Of a DNA stretch of 64,000 bases, positions 16,212-23,966 are shown piece after piece. Origin of the DNA: J054 sp965223095 (GTDB lineage: Bacteria; Pseudomonadota; Gammaproteobacteria; Steroidobacterales; GCA-2729495); NCBI GenBank assembly GCA_965223095.1, contig OZ244979.1:1674001-1738000 (forward strand), written 5' to 3'. The position numbers and the translations under genes are program-made. The first letter of the stretch is position 1, and the number at the start of each line of letters is the position of its first letter. Under the pieces are notes generated by a model that made no database searches, was not told the origin of the DNA, and saw nothing but the letters and a program-made list of their open reading frames with translations.

Positions 16212-18209
16212 TTATTCGCGAGGTAATGCGAAAGCGAGCAAATAATCGCCGGGTTTTGGGTAGATGAAAGGATGGCCGCCCGCGGCGACAACAACGAACT
16301 GTCTACCATCCACGGCGTAGCTCATGGGCATGGCAAAGGCCCCGGTGGGTAGTGTGGCGCTCCAGCGTTCCTCGCCACTAACCAAATCAAAAGCCCGCAG
16401 CCGGTCATCCTGGGTTGCACCAATAAAGACGAGTCCACCAGCGGTCACCATGGGTCCGCCGAAACTAGCCGTACCCCATTTTAGGGGTAGGGGTATGGGC
16501 ATGAGCGCATCTAGGCTGCCCAGAGCTGTTTGCCAAATTATTTCGCCGGCTTGCAGGTCTACGGCGACTAGCGCGGACCAGGGCGGCGCATTGCAGGGAG
16601 TGAACATGGGCGAGGTCACCGGACCTTGCTTTAGTGCGTAGGGTGTTCCCAGCAGTGGTGCGGGCGCGCCCATTAAATTTTCGGTTGCCGCTGCTTTCGC
16701 CGGCAGATTCTCCACCGGAATAAGTTGGGCAAAGTGAGCCATGCGCAGCACTTTAGTGACCAGCACCCGCGTGCGGGGGTCCACCGCGACGCCGCCCCAA
16801 TTGATGCCGCCGGCGGTGGAAGGCACGATGATCGTGCCTTCCAGCGATGGTGGCGTGTAGATGGGGCCCATGCGAAATTTTGCATAGCTCTGTCGACACT
16901 GACCTTTGTCAATGAAACTAATGCCCCAGAAATCGTCTACCGAAAAGCCATGTGGTACTAGCGGCGGTGGCTTCACGGGGAAGGGCTGTGTCGGGGAAAG
17001 CTGCTCACCGGGTACGCCATCTTGCGGAACTGGCCGTTCTTCAATAGAAAAGAAGGGGTCACCGGTTTCGCGATGGAAAATAAATAGCATGCCAGTCTTC
17101 GTGCCCAAGATTACAGCCGGAAATGGCCGGCCATTTTTTTCCAGTTCAGCGAAGGTCGGTTGCGCCGCGTTATCGTAGTCCCAAACATCGTGATGAATGG
17201 TTTGAAAATGCCAGGCGACTTCGCCGGTGCTGCCTCTCAGGGCGACGATGGAATCGGCATAGCGATTGTCGCCGGGGCGCGTGCCGCCGTAGAAATCCGG
17301 TGAGGGTCCAGAGCTTGGCAGATAGATAAGATCCAAGGCCTCATCGCTGCTCATGATGCCCCAGACATTACCGCCGCCGGTATTGGCCGCGGCCTCGGCG
17401 GTCCAGTGCGCGAACTCCGGGTCGGACTCATCGCGCGGAATTGGGTCCCAGGTCCACGCGGGTTCGCCGTTGCCTGCGTCAAAGGCGCGCACGGCGCCGC
17501 TGGGTGCATTGCTGCGATGATTGTCGCGCACGGTTGATCCGATCACGACCTTGTCGTTCACCACCACCGGGGGCGACGTAAATCTCACTTCGCCAATACT
17601 AGCCGGTGGATCTGCTGCTAAGATTGTCGGCTCCAAAGCCACAATACCGTCTTCACCGAACGTTCCGCATAAGTCTCCGGTCTCCGCATTGACGGCAATC
17701 AAGCGCAGGTCATTAGTTGCCATGAACAATCGATGTGGACAGTTCGCTGGTTCCCCCGGGCGCGGGTCTTTCCAGTAGGCGATACCGCGACAATTTGCGA
17801 AAGCTGGGCTGCGCAGACCTTCCGGATCTTCCTTGGTTGCGTAGCCGCTGATGCGAATCTCGGGATCGAATACCCAGCGTTCCTTGCCGGTCGATGGATC
17901 TAGCGCGATCAGCCGATTGAAGGGCGAACACAGTACTAAGTGTCCGCCGGCCTCATTCGGGAGCAAGATGGGGTTGACTTGAACTTTAGCCGTTGCGTTG
18001 GCGAACTCACTTCGCCGCTGCAGTTCGCCCGTACGATATTCCCAGGCGAGGGTTAGTTGCCCGACATTTTCCGGATTGATTTGTTCCAGCGGCGAATACT
18101 GTTGGCCACCGGCATTACCGCCATAGTGACTCCAGGCCGAGTCTTGAGCGAAAAGCAGTGCGGACACAAGGAATCCGGCCAAAGCCACAATGAGATTTAT
18201 TATTCGCAT
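16212..18209 (-). CDS. Periplasmic PQQ-dependent dehydrogenase (glucose dehydrogenase-like)
   Basis: 665 residues. A signal peptide (LIVALAGFLVSALLFAQ) replaces the five-helix membrane anchor of classical membrane glucose dehydrogenase, so the enzyme should be soluble in the periplasm or outer-surface attached. Beta-propeller blades are visible as W-motif repeats: WSHYGGNAGGQQYSPL, LIALDPSTGKERWVFDP, VWDYDNAAQPTF (the conserved WDYD turn near the cofactor), INWGGVAVDPRTRVLV, GGLVFIGATQDDRLRAFD. Family members oxidise sugars or alcohols and pass electrons to quinone or cytochrome. No PQQ biosynthesis gene or cytochrome is in the window, and a haem motif CxxCH is absent. Substrate unknown. Confidence 0.87.
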   Translation of the reverse strand: MRIINLIVALAGFLVSALLFAQDSAWSHYGGNAGGQQYSPLEQINPENVGQLTLAWEYRTGELQRRSEFANATAKVQVNPILLPNEAGGHLVLCSPFNRLIALDPSTGKERWVFDPEIRISGYATKEDPEGLRSPAFANCRGIAYWKDPRPGEPANCPHRLFMATNDLRLIAVNAETGDLCGTFGEDGIVALEPTILAADPPASIGEVRFTSPPVVVNDKVVIGSTVRDNHRSNAPSGAVRAFDAGNGEPAWTWDPIPRDESDPEFAHWTAEAAANTGGGNVWGIMSSDEALDLIYLPSSGPSPDFYGGTRPGDNRYADSIVALRGSTGEVAWHFQTIHHDVWDYDNAAQPTFAELEKNGRPFPAVILGTKTGMLFIFHRETGDPFFSIEERPVPQDGVPGEQLSPTQPFPVKPPPLVPHGFSVDDFWGISFIDKGQCRQSYAKFRMGPIYTPPSLEGTIIVPSTAGGINWGGVAVDPRTRVLVTKVLRMAHFAQLIPVENLPAKAAATENLMGAPAPLLGTPYALKQGPVTSPMFTPCNAPPWSALVAVDLQAGEIIWQTALGSLDALMPIPLPLKWGTASFGGPMVTAGGLVFIGATQDDRLRAFDLVSGEERWSATLPTGAFAMPMSYAVDGRQFVVVAAGGHPFIYPKPGDYLLAFALPRE

Positions 18210-18309
18210 TGTTCGAACCCAACGTTTAATCCCGTATTTATAGTAGTGTTTCTAATCGACGCTGACTATGCGTACTAACGCGCGCGGGACGTTAACACAG
18301 GAGACGAGA

Positions 18310-19326
18310 GTGAATGTCGATATTATTTTAGAGCCCGGTACACCGGCCGACGAGGTGTTGCGTCTAGGGCTATTGGCCGAAGCCATGGGTGTGCGCCGGT
18401 TATGGACATCCAATTTTCCGGCGCGCCGGGATCCTTTCCTGTCACTGGTGCCCTTGGCTCGCGCCAGTTCCAAGCTTCGCCTGGGCGTGTTGCCCCTAAG
18501 TGCTTACGAAAAACAGCCGGTGAAAATCGCCGACACTTTGCTGACCTTGGCTGAGATGTGCGATGGCCGCGCTGATTTATTGCTGGGCGGTTTGGGACGT
18601 TCCGCCATGGGTGCTATGGGCCTTGAGCCGCTGCGGCGGGTCACGGCCACGCGTGAAACCGTGAATATCTTGCGCGAACTTTCGCGCGGGGAGCTTTCCA
18701 CCTTCGAAGGCCAGTTATATCGTGCGCGAAATTACCACGCAGACTGGGCCTGCAATACGCCGCCTGGTTTATATGTGGGCTCCAACGGCCCACAAATGTT
18801 GACCATGGCCGCGGAAGTGGCCGATGGGATTATGCTCAGCGATGCGACCGGGCCCATGCTTGAGGGTATTCTCGCGCATGTCGACCAGGGCTTGTCGCGT
18901 TCTGGCCGGCAACGCGGTGATATACGCCTAAGCAACTTTTTTGCTTGGCACATCAAACAGGATCCAAAGCTCGCCATGGCGGAAGCTCGGCAGGAGCTGG
19001 TTTGGCGGGGAGTCTTGCAGCGGGAGTATATCTCCTCGTTCCTAAATGCAGCCGATACCGATTTGGTTGAACAGCAATGGCCCGCTTTTTTGCAAGCTTT
19101 TTTGCAGAAAACGGACGTTATCGAGGGTGTGCCCGATCGTGTCGTTAGAGAGTTAGTCGCGCATCTAACATTTACTGGTGGCTTAGATGATATTCCGCGC
19201 GTGATCGGTGAGCTGCAAAAATTCAAAGCACTGGGCTTGAATGAAGTTGCTCTGCGCCTGCATCGTGATGCCGATGAGTCTATTCAGATTATCGGCGAAC
19301 ACTTGATTCCGGCATTACAGATGTGA
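18310..19326 (+). CDS. LLM-class (luciferase-like) flavin-dependent oxidoreductase
   Basis: 338 residues from a GTG at 18310, chosen for its AGGAGA site; an ATG at 18268 would add 14 unlikely residues. The chain follows a TIM-barrel bacterial-luciferase fold: VDIILEPGTPADEVLRL, GVRRLWTSNFPARRDPFLSL, SSKLRLGVLPLSAYEKQPVKIA, GRADLLLGGLGRSAMGAMG and the phosphate-loop stretch GLYVGSNGPQMLTMAAEVADG. Such enzymes use reduced FMN or F420; the cofactor cannot be chosen from this sequence. It is divergent from the PQQ dehydrogenase with 100 bases between. Likely a monooxygenase or reductase in small-molecule breakdown, substrate unknown. Confidence 0.85.
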   Translation: MNVDIILEPGTPADEVLRLGLLAEAMGVRRLWTSNFPARRDPFLSLVPLARASSKLRLGVLPLSAYEKQPVKIADTLLTLAEMCDGRADLLLGGLGRSAMGAMGLEPLRRVTATRETVNILRELSRGELSTFEGQLYRARNYHADWACNTPPGLYVGSNGPQMLTMAAEVADGIMLSDATGPMLEGILAHVDQGLSRSGRQRGDIRLSNFFAWHIKQDPKLAMAEARQELVWRGVLQREYISSFLNAADTDLVEQQWPAFLQAFLQKTDVIEGVPDRVVRELVAHLTFTGGLDDIPRVIGELQKFKALGLNEVALRLHRDADESIQIIGEHLIPALQM

Positions 19327-19372
19327 CTAGCAGGCCAAGCGACGGATCAAATGCTTTAAGTACAGTCCGGGC

Positions 19373-19738
19373 TTAGCCTGGCAGATGGCAAACCGCTTCA
19401 ATATTGTTGCCATCAGGGTCAAACAAAAAGGCACCGTAGTAGTTTGGATGGTAGTGTGAGCGCAGACCAGGCGGGCCATTGTCGCGGCCGCCGGCGGCGG
19501 AGGCAGCTGCAAAAAAATCGTCGACGGCACGGCGACTCGCGGCGCTGAAGGCCAGGTGCAAGGCTGTGTGTGCCGGCCGGCCTGCTTGAACCCAGAACAA
19601 AGGTTTGCCGGGCGGGCCGAAGCCGGCGCGGTCATGGGTTTCCGCCACCAGTTCGTATCCCAGTGGTTTGAGGGCTTGCAGGTAGAAGGCTTTGCTGCCT
19701 GCATAATCCGCAACCGCGATGCCCAGATGATCGATCAT
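19373..19738 (-). CDS. VOC-family (glyoxalase/dioxygenase-fold) protein
   Basis: 121 residues from the ATG at 19738, preceded by GGAG at a 7-base distance; a GTG four codons upstream is the alternative. It shows two beta-alpha-beta-beta-beta modules: MIDHLGIAVADYAGSKAFYLQALKPLG, with metal-ligand His near residue 4, and HTALHLAFSAASRRAVDDFF, then YYGAFLFDPDGNNIEAVCH with the conserved Glu. This is the lactoylglutathione-lyase-like branch of the vicinal oxygen chelate superfamily. Function within the superfamily (isomerase, resistance, dioxygenase) cannot be told. It follows the apbE-like gene's reading direction but is downstream of it by 27 bases. Confidence 0.85.
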   Translation of the reverse strand: MIDHLGIAVADYAGSKAFYLQALKPLGYELVAETHDRAGFGPPGKPLFWVQAGRPAHTALHLAFSAASRRAVDDFFAAASAAGGRDNGPPGLRSHYHPNYYGAFLFDPDGNNIEAVCHLPG

Positions 19739-19765
19739 ATTTGTCTCCACATGGTTGGCCCAGGC

Positions 19766-21013
19766 CTACTGTCCGCCGAATCGAGCCTCAAAACCCTGAC
19801 TGCCGGCGCTAACTAAGCCTGCGGCTTGAGCTTGGATAAAATAGGCTTGAATCCCATGCTCGTTGGCGATTTTTAAGCCCGCGGTGGTGCCCGCCACTGC
19901 CAGCGCCGTGGCCCAAGCGTCGGCAGTCGCGCAGTCCTTCGCCAACACTGTGACCGAGGCCAGATCGTGGCTGGCCGGCTTGCCGCTGCGGGGGTCAATA
20001 ATATGTCCATAACGGGTTTGATCCACTTGAAAATAATTTCGCTCGTTGCCCGAAGTGGCGATGGCGAAGTCATGCAGTTCAATAACTCGATGTGCGGTCC
20101 GGTTCTGCGATCGCGGTTGCTCTATGCCCACGCGCCAAGCTTTTCCAGTCGCCTTGCTTCCCCGAGCGCGGATCTCGCCGCCAAATTCGATCAAGTAGTT
20201 GTCTAAACCTCGCGCATTCAGCAGTTCGGCAATGCGGTCTACCGCGTAACCTTTCGCGATTGCCGATAAATCCACCGAAACATCAGTGCGCATTTTGCGC
20301 AGCGCGGGTGGTGATAAGCGACTTTGAAGTTGCTGAAATCCAACACGTAACCGTGCCCGTTCGAGTTGTTCGGGCGTGGGCAGCTTAGATTTCGATTGGC
20401 CGGGACCAAAACCCCAGAGATCCACCAGTGGTCCCGCGGTGATATCCAAAGCGCCTTGGGATAAGGTCGAAATTTCTTGCGCGCGAGCAACCAATTCAGC
20501 CAAAGGCGGGGAAACCATAAACCAATCTAGGCTGTGCTGTGCGTTGAACCGGGAAAGCTCCGAATCTTCGCGATAAGTCGACATGCTTTGCTCGATGGTT
20601 TCTAGTTCATCGTCCACGCGCCTTTGGAGTGTCTGCGGATCGTGTTCCGACGACGGCCCAGCGAGCTGGATCGCATAGCTTGTGCCCATGGACTTACCGG
20701 TCAATTCGACGGTGGTGGTCTGTTCGCAACTCGCCAGCAAGAATGTCAGTAATAAGAAACTGATAAGCACAAACGACGATGGCGGGAACGGCCCGGCCGG
20801 GAACGGCCCGCCTGTATTTCGATCCGATAGAACACGGGGTCGCAGCGACGGACGACAGGCCGAACAGATGCGTTGCAAGCAGTACCGACAGTGGATTTTC
20901 AGGCTGGTTAAACCTCTAGTCTGTATCGCCGCCGGCGGATACAAGGTCCGTGCCGCACAGGCGACCCCGTTGCTGCGGATTTCAAAGTACAGGTACTTGA
21001 CCTCTGGAATCAA
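19766..21013 (-). CDS. apbE: FAD:protein FMN transferase (ApbE), lipoprotein
   Basis: Open frame of 415 residues, but the genuine start is probably downstream of the ATG at 21013: the lipobox FLLLTFLLASC appears only around residue 94, after a Cys/Pro/Arg-rich stretch unlike any ApbE (a GTG at 20770 is one candidate). The mature protein is standard: TGKSMGTSYAIQL, DVSVDLSAIAKGYAVDRI, the ATSGNERNYF strand, YGHIIDPRSGKPA and the metal-binding ATADAWATALAVAG. ApbE attaches FMN through a phosphoester to Thr/Ser of exported flavoproteins such as NqrB/C, RnfG or FMN-binding-domain reductases; none of these is in the window, so its client is elsewhere. Confidence 0.88.
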   Translation of the reverse strand: MIPEVKYLYFEIRSNGVACAARTLYPPAAIQTRGLTSLKIHCRYCLQRICSACRPSLRPRVLSDRNTGGPFPAGPFPPSSFVLISFLLLTFLLASCEQTTTVELTGKSMGTSYAIQLAGPSSEHDPQTLQRRVDDELETIEQSMSTYREDSELSRFNAQHSLDWFMVSPPLAELVARAQEISTLSQGALDITAGPLVDLWGFGPGQSKSKLPTPEQLERARLRVGFQQLQSRLSPPALRKMRTDVSVDLSAIAKGYAVDRIAELLNARGLDNYLIEFGGEIRARGSKATGKAWRVGIEQPRSQNRTAHRVIELHDFAIATSGNERNYFQVDQTRYGHIIDPRSGKPASHDLASVTVLAKDCATADAWATALAVAGTTAGLKIANEHGIQAYFIQAQAAGLVSAGSQGFEARFGGQ

Positions 21014-21093
21014 AGTCGGGCGGCAACAGGCCGACTCAGGTAATAAGAACTGATCTTAAGCCGCCGCGGTAGTTTGCATTCCGACAGGGGTTG

Positions 21094-22035
21094 TTAGTTG
21101 TCCAAGGACTCTGTGACTTCCCGGCGATGATCTGTCGGCTTTTCGGCCTCGATAAATACACGCTTGACCGATTCATCAATGCGTTTGATTGCTTGCGTTA
21201 ACTCCGCCACTTTGCCCTCAACGTCATCGGCCGTCATGTCCGTGGCGAAATCGACGCTAATCGTCACAAGAATGAAATTCGGCCCCATATGCAACGTCGC
21301 TACTTCATTGATTGTCGTAACGCCGTCGTGACCCTCTAATACTCGGCGGATATCCGCGTCAATCCAGTTGGCCGCGCTTTCACCGATGAGCAAGCTTTGG
21401 GTTTCGTAAGCCAGCCAAACCGCGGTAAGGCCGAGCACGAGGCCGATAATGATAGAGGCAATCCCATCGAAGATAGTATTACCGGTGTAATCGGCCAAGG
21501 CGATACCAACCAAGGCCACTAGTAAGCCCAGCATGGCGGCACCATCTTCGAACAGGACGACATAAAGCGTGGGATCTTTGCCATGCTTTACGGCCTCGAG
21601 CATGCCTAAATCGCCCTTATGTGCGGCGAATTCACGGAAGGCAATGGTGAAGGCGACGCCTTCGAATAGCATGGCGAGCCCCAATACGATGTAGTTCACC
21701 TTCACGTTCTGCAATTGTTCTGGATGGATAATGTGCGAGTAGCCTTGGTAGAGAGATATGCCGGCGCCCAAGGCAAAGATCAACACGGCAACGGCGAAGG
21801 ACCAAAAGTAAACTTCTTTACCGTGGCCAAAAGGAAAGCCGGGGCTCGGCGGACGGGCCGCGCGCTTCAGGCCATACAACAATAGGACTTGGTTGCCGGT
21901 ATCCACGAGCGAGTGGATGCCCTCGGAAAGCATTGCTGCGCTGCCTGTGATCGATGCAGCAACGAATTTGGTGACGGCGATAAGACCATTACCGATTAGA
22001 GCGGCATAGATCGCTTTACGTGATGAACCAGCCAT
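21094..22035 (-). CDS. Cation diffusion facilitator (ZnT9-like) transporter
   Basis: 313 residues with four to six membrane helices. CDF signatures are SGLxSLVDT-like: AAMLSEGIHSLVDTGNQVLLLYG with the metal-site His and Asp of helix 2, PGFPFGHGKEVYFWSF, and in helix 5 LFEDGAAMLGLLVALVGIAL, where the Glu-Asp replaces the HxxxD of zinc transporters, as in the ZnT9 branch. The C-terminal cytoplasmic domain (RRVLEGHDGVTTINEVATLHMGP) has the ferredoxin-like fold of CDFs. It would exchange a divalent metal for protons at the inner membrane. No metalloregulator is adjacent. The gene starts 152 bases from the end of pgl on the same strand. Confidence 0.88.
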   Translation of the reverse strand: MAGSSRKAIYAALIGNGLIAVTKFVAASITGSAAMLSEGIHSLVDTGNQVLLLYGLKRAARPPSPGFPFGHGKEVYFWSFAVAVLIFALGAGISLYQGYSHIIHPEQLQNVKVNYIVLGLAMLFEGVAFTIAFREFAAHKGDLGMLEAVKHGKDPTLYVVLFEDGAAMLGLLVALVGIALADYTGNTIFDGIASIIIGLVLGLTAVWLAYETQSLLIGESAANWIDADIRRVLEGHDGVTTINEVATLHMGPNFILVTISVDFATDMTADDVEGKVAELTQAIKRIDESVKRVFIEAEKPTDHRREVTESLDN

Positions 22036-22187
22036 ATCTCAAGCAGCAATTGCTTTGCGCTATTGAACAAGTGCCGAGTTTCGACAAAGCGATGCTAGAT
22101 TGCAACGCGTGGCGGAATATTTCGGCCAAGCGAGCATTTTTGTTGTTCCTGAGTCCATGGCTCTATCCAGGCGCAGGGACTCGGAAT

Positions 22188-22901
22188 CTATGGGTCCATT
22201 GCATCGGCGGTCACCATGACTTGCAAGGGCGACGCTGATGCAATCTGGCTAATCGGTAGCGAGTTTCCCGCTCGCCAGTTAGCAATGGCCTGAACTTTGT
22301 TGCCGCCGGAAATCAATACCAGGACCTGGCGAGCGTGGCTGAGTAGGCGCGCGCTCAGGCTGACTCGATTGGCGGGCGGCTTTGGAGAATTACGGATCGC
22401 GATTACCGCCGGATCAGATTGCTCTGCGCCCGCATCATTACCGGGAAATAGGCTTGCCGTGTGGCCGTCCTCGCCGAGCCCAAGGACGGCGAAATCTAGG
22501 CGCTCGAGCTGTTTGATCACCGGGGTGTAGAGCAAGCTTGCGCGCTCTGGTCCGAGTTCTGCTGGGATGCGATGAATTTGTTCACCGGGGATACCGACCT
22601 GCTGGAGCCACTCGCGTTGGGCCAGGGAATCGTTTCGTTCGGGATGATCGCGGGGTAAGCAACGCTCATCGCCGAAATAGATATGCCAGTTTTTCCAATC
22701 GGTTGTGATATCTCGAAGGCGTCGATAAGTCTTTCCCGGCGTGCGGCCACCCGCTAGGGCGATATGAAAGGCGCCCCTGGCTGCGCAACACTGCTCGGCG
22801 TGTGCGGCGATAAATTTCTCGGCGGCAATGGCCAGCTCGGAGGAGTTTTCCAATACTTGCCAGTTGGCCGTCAGGTGATTGCTTGGCTTAGACCTGCTCA
22901 T
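22188..22901 (-). CDS. pgl: 6-phosphogluconolactonase
   Basis: 237 residues, the DevB/SOL type. Motifs: HIALAGGRTPGKTYRRL, WHIYFGDERCLPRDHPERND, LDFAVLGLGEDGHTASLFPGN and RVSLSARLLSHARQVLVLISGGNK. The lactonase hydrolyses 6-phosphogluconolactone in the oxidative pentose phosphate pathway; His in EDGHTASLFP is part of the active site. Unlike many genomes, zwf and edd are not adjacent here. Fits a normal full-length enzyme with no anomalies. Transcribed toward the CDF gene. Confidence 0.92.
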   Translation of the reverse strand: MSRSKPSNHLTANWQVLENSSELAIAAEKFIAAHAEQCCAARGAFHIALAGGRTPGKTYRRLRDITTDWKNWHIYFGDERCLPRDHPERNDSLAQREWLQQVGIPGEQIHRIPAELGPERASLLYTPVIKQLERLDFAVLGLGEDGHTASLFPGNDAGAEQSDPAVIAIRNSPKPPANRVSLSARLLSHARQVLVLISGGNKVQAIANWRAGNSLPISQIASASPLQVMVTADAMDP

Positions 22902-23156
22902 GGTCGATCGATGCTCCTTTTGGTGCCATGATTTGCCGCTGCAAGGATTCGCCTATCCGTGCCGTTTGGGCTGCTGTAGACCGGCGGGGGGCAGTCGGCG
23001 AAGGGTCATTGCGATCGCAAGCATTTGCCAATGGTGACAGACGTGCGAGCACTCTGCATAGTGTCTGCCGCGAGCGAAGCGGGCGATTCGACGTTAACAT
23101 CTTGGCTATCGAGGCAGGTATAACGGGCCACGAAATTCAGACCGGGAGCAGGCTTG

Positions 23157-23954
23157 ATGAATATTGTGATTACGGGTAGTACCAAGGGTATCGGCCGCGG
23201 CATGGCTGTGGAGTTTCTCAAGCGTGGTCACGCGGTCATGATATCTAGCCGGCGTTCAGATGCTGTGCGTTCGGCCGTGAGCGAATTGTCGGAATCATTT
23301 CCGCAGGCCCAGGTCGCAGGGCAAGCCTGCGACGTTGCGGAGCACGATCAAGTCGAAAATTTGTGGGCTCGGTCCATTGAAGCATTCGGCCGAGTCGACA
23401 TTTGGGTAAACAATGCGGGGCGCGATGGCTTTAAGGGCTTGTTCTTTGCCATTCCCCCAGAGGATTTCGCTTTGACCCTGCGCACGAATCTATTGGGCGT
23501 TATGAATGGCTGTCGCGTCGCGATTCCGGGTATGTATAAACAAGGCGGTGGGAAAATTTTCAATATGGAAGGCATGGGCAGCAATGGCATGGTGCGGCCA
23601 GGCGTAGCACCCTATGGTTCCACCAAATATGCCGTGACATATTTTACCAAGGCCCTCGCTCTAGAACTCAAGGGTACCCCGGTTAAGATGTGTTATCTGA
23701 GTCCCGGGATTGTAGTGACGGATTTGTTGGTGCCGCCGCCTGATCAACGCGGGGCGCAGTGGGAAAAGAGCAAAAAAATACTGAATATATTGGCCGATAC
23801 GGTGGAAACCGTTACGCCGTTCTTGGTCGAAGGGATGCTGGCGGCGGATAAGAACGGTGCCGCGGTTCGGTGGCTAACGCCGGGCAAAATACGCTGGCGC
23901 TTTGCCAGCAGTTTGTTTCGCAAGCGGGATGTATTCGGTCCGCTAGGGTACTAG
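23157..23954 (+). CDS. Short-chain dehydrogenase/reductase
   Basis: 265 residues from the ATG at 23157 (GGGAGC upstream); a TTG one codon earlier is less likely. A classical SDR: cofactor motif VITGSTKGIGRGMAVEF, NAG motif DIWVNNAGRDGF, catalytic Tyr and Lys in APYGSTKYAVTYFTKALA, and the PG motif CYLSPGIVVTDLL. The Arg-rich turn SSRRSDAVRS after strand 2 suggests NADP(H). The usual catalytic Ser position is occupied near FNMEGMGSNGMV. Substrate unknown. The gene converges on the kinase-TonB gene with 12 bases between stop codons. Confidence 0.88.
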   Translation: MNIVITGSTKGIGRGMAVEFLKRGHAVMISSRRSDAVRSAVSELSESFPQAQVAGQACDVAEHDQVENLWARSIEAFGRVDIWVNNAGRDGFKGLFFAIPPEDFALTLRTNLLGVMNGCRVAIPGMYKQGGGKIFNMEGMGSNGMVRPGVAPYGSTKYAVTYFTKALALELKGTPVKMCYLSPGIVVTDLLVPPPDQRGAQWEKSKKILNILADTVETVTPFLVEGMLAADKNGAAVRWLTPGKIRWRFASSLFRKRDVFGPLGY

Positions 23955-23966
23955 CGGCCAAAAAAT

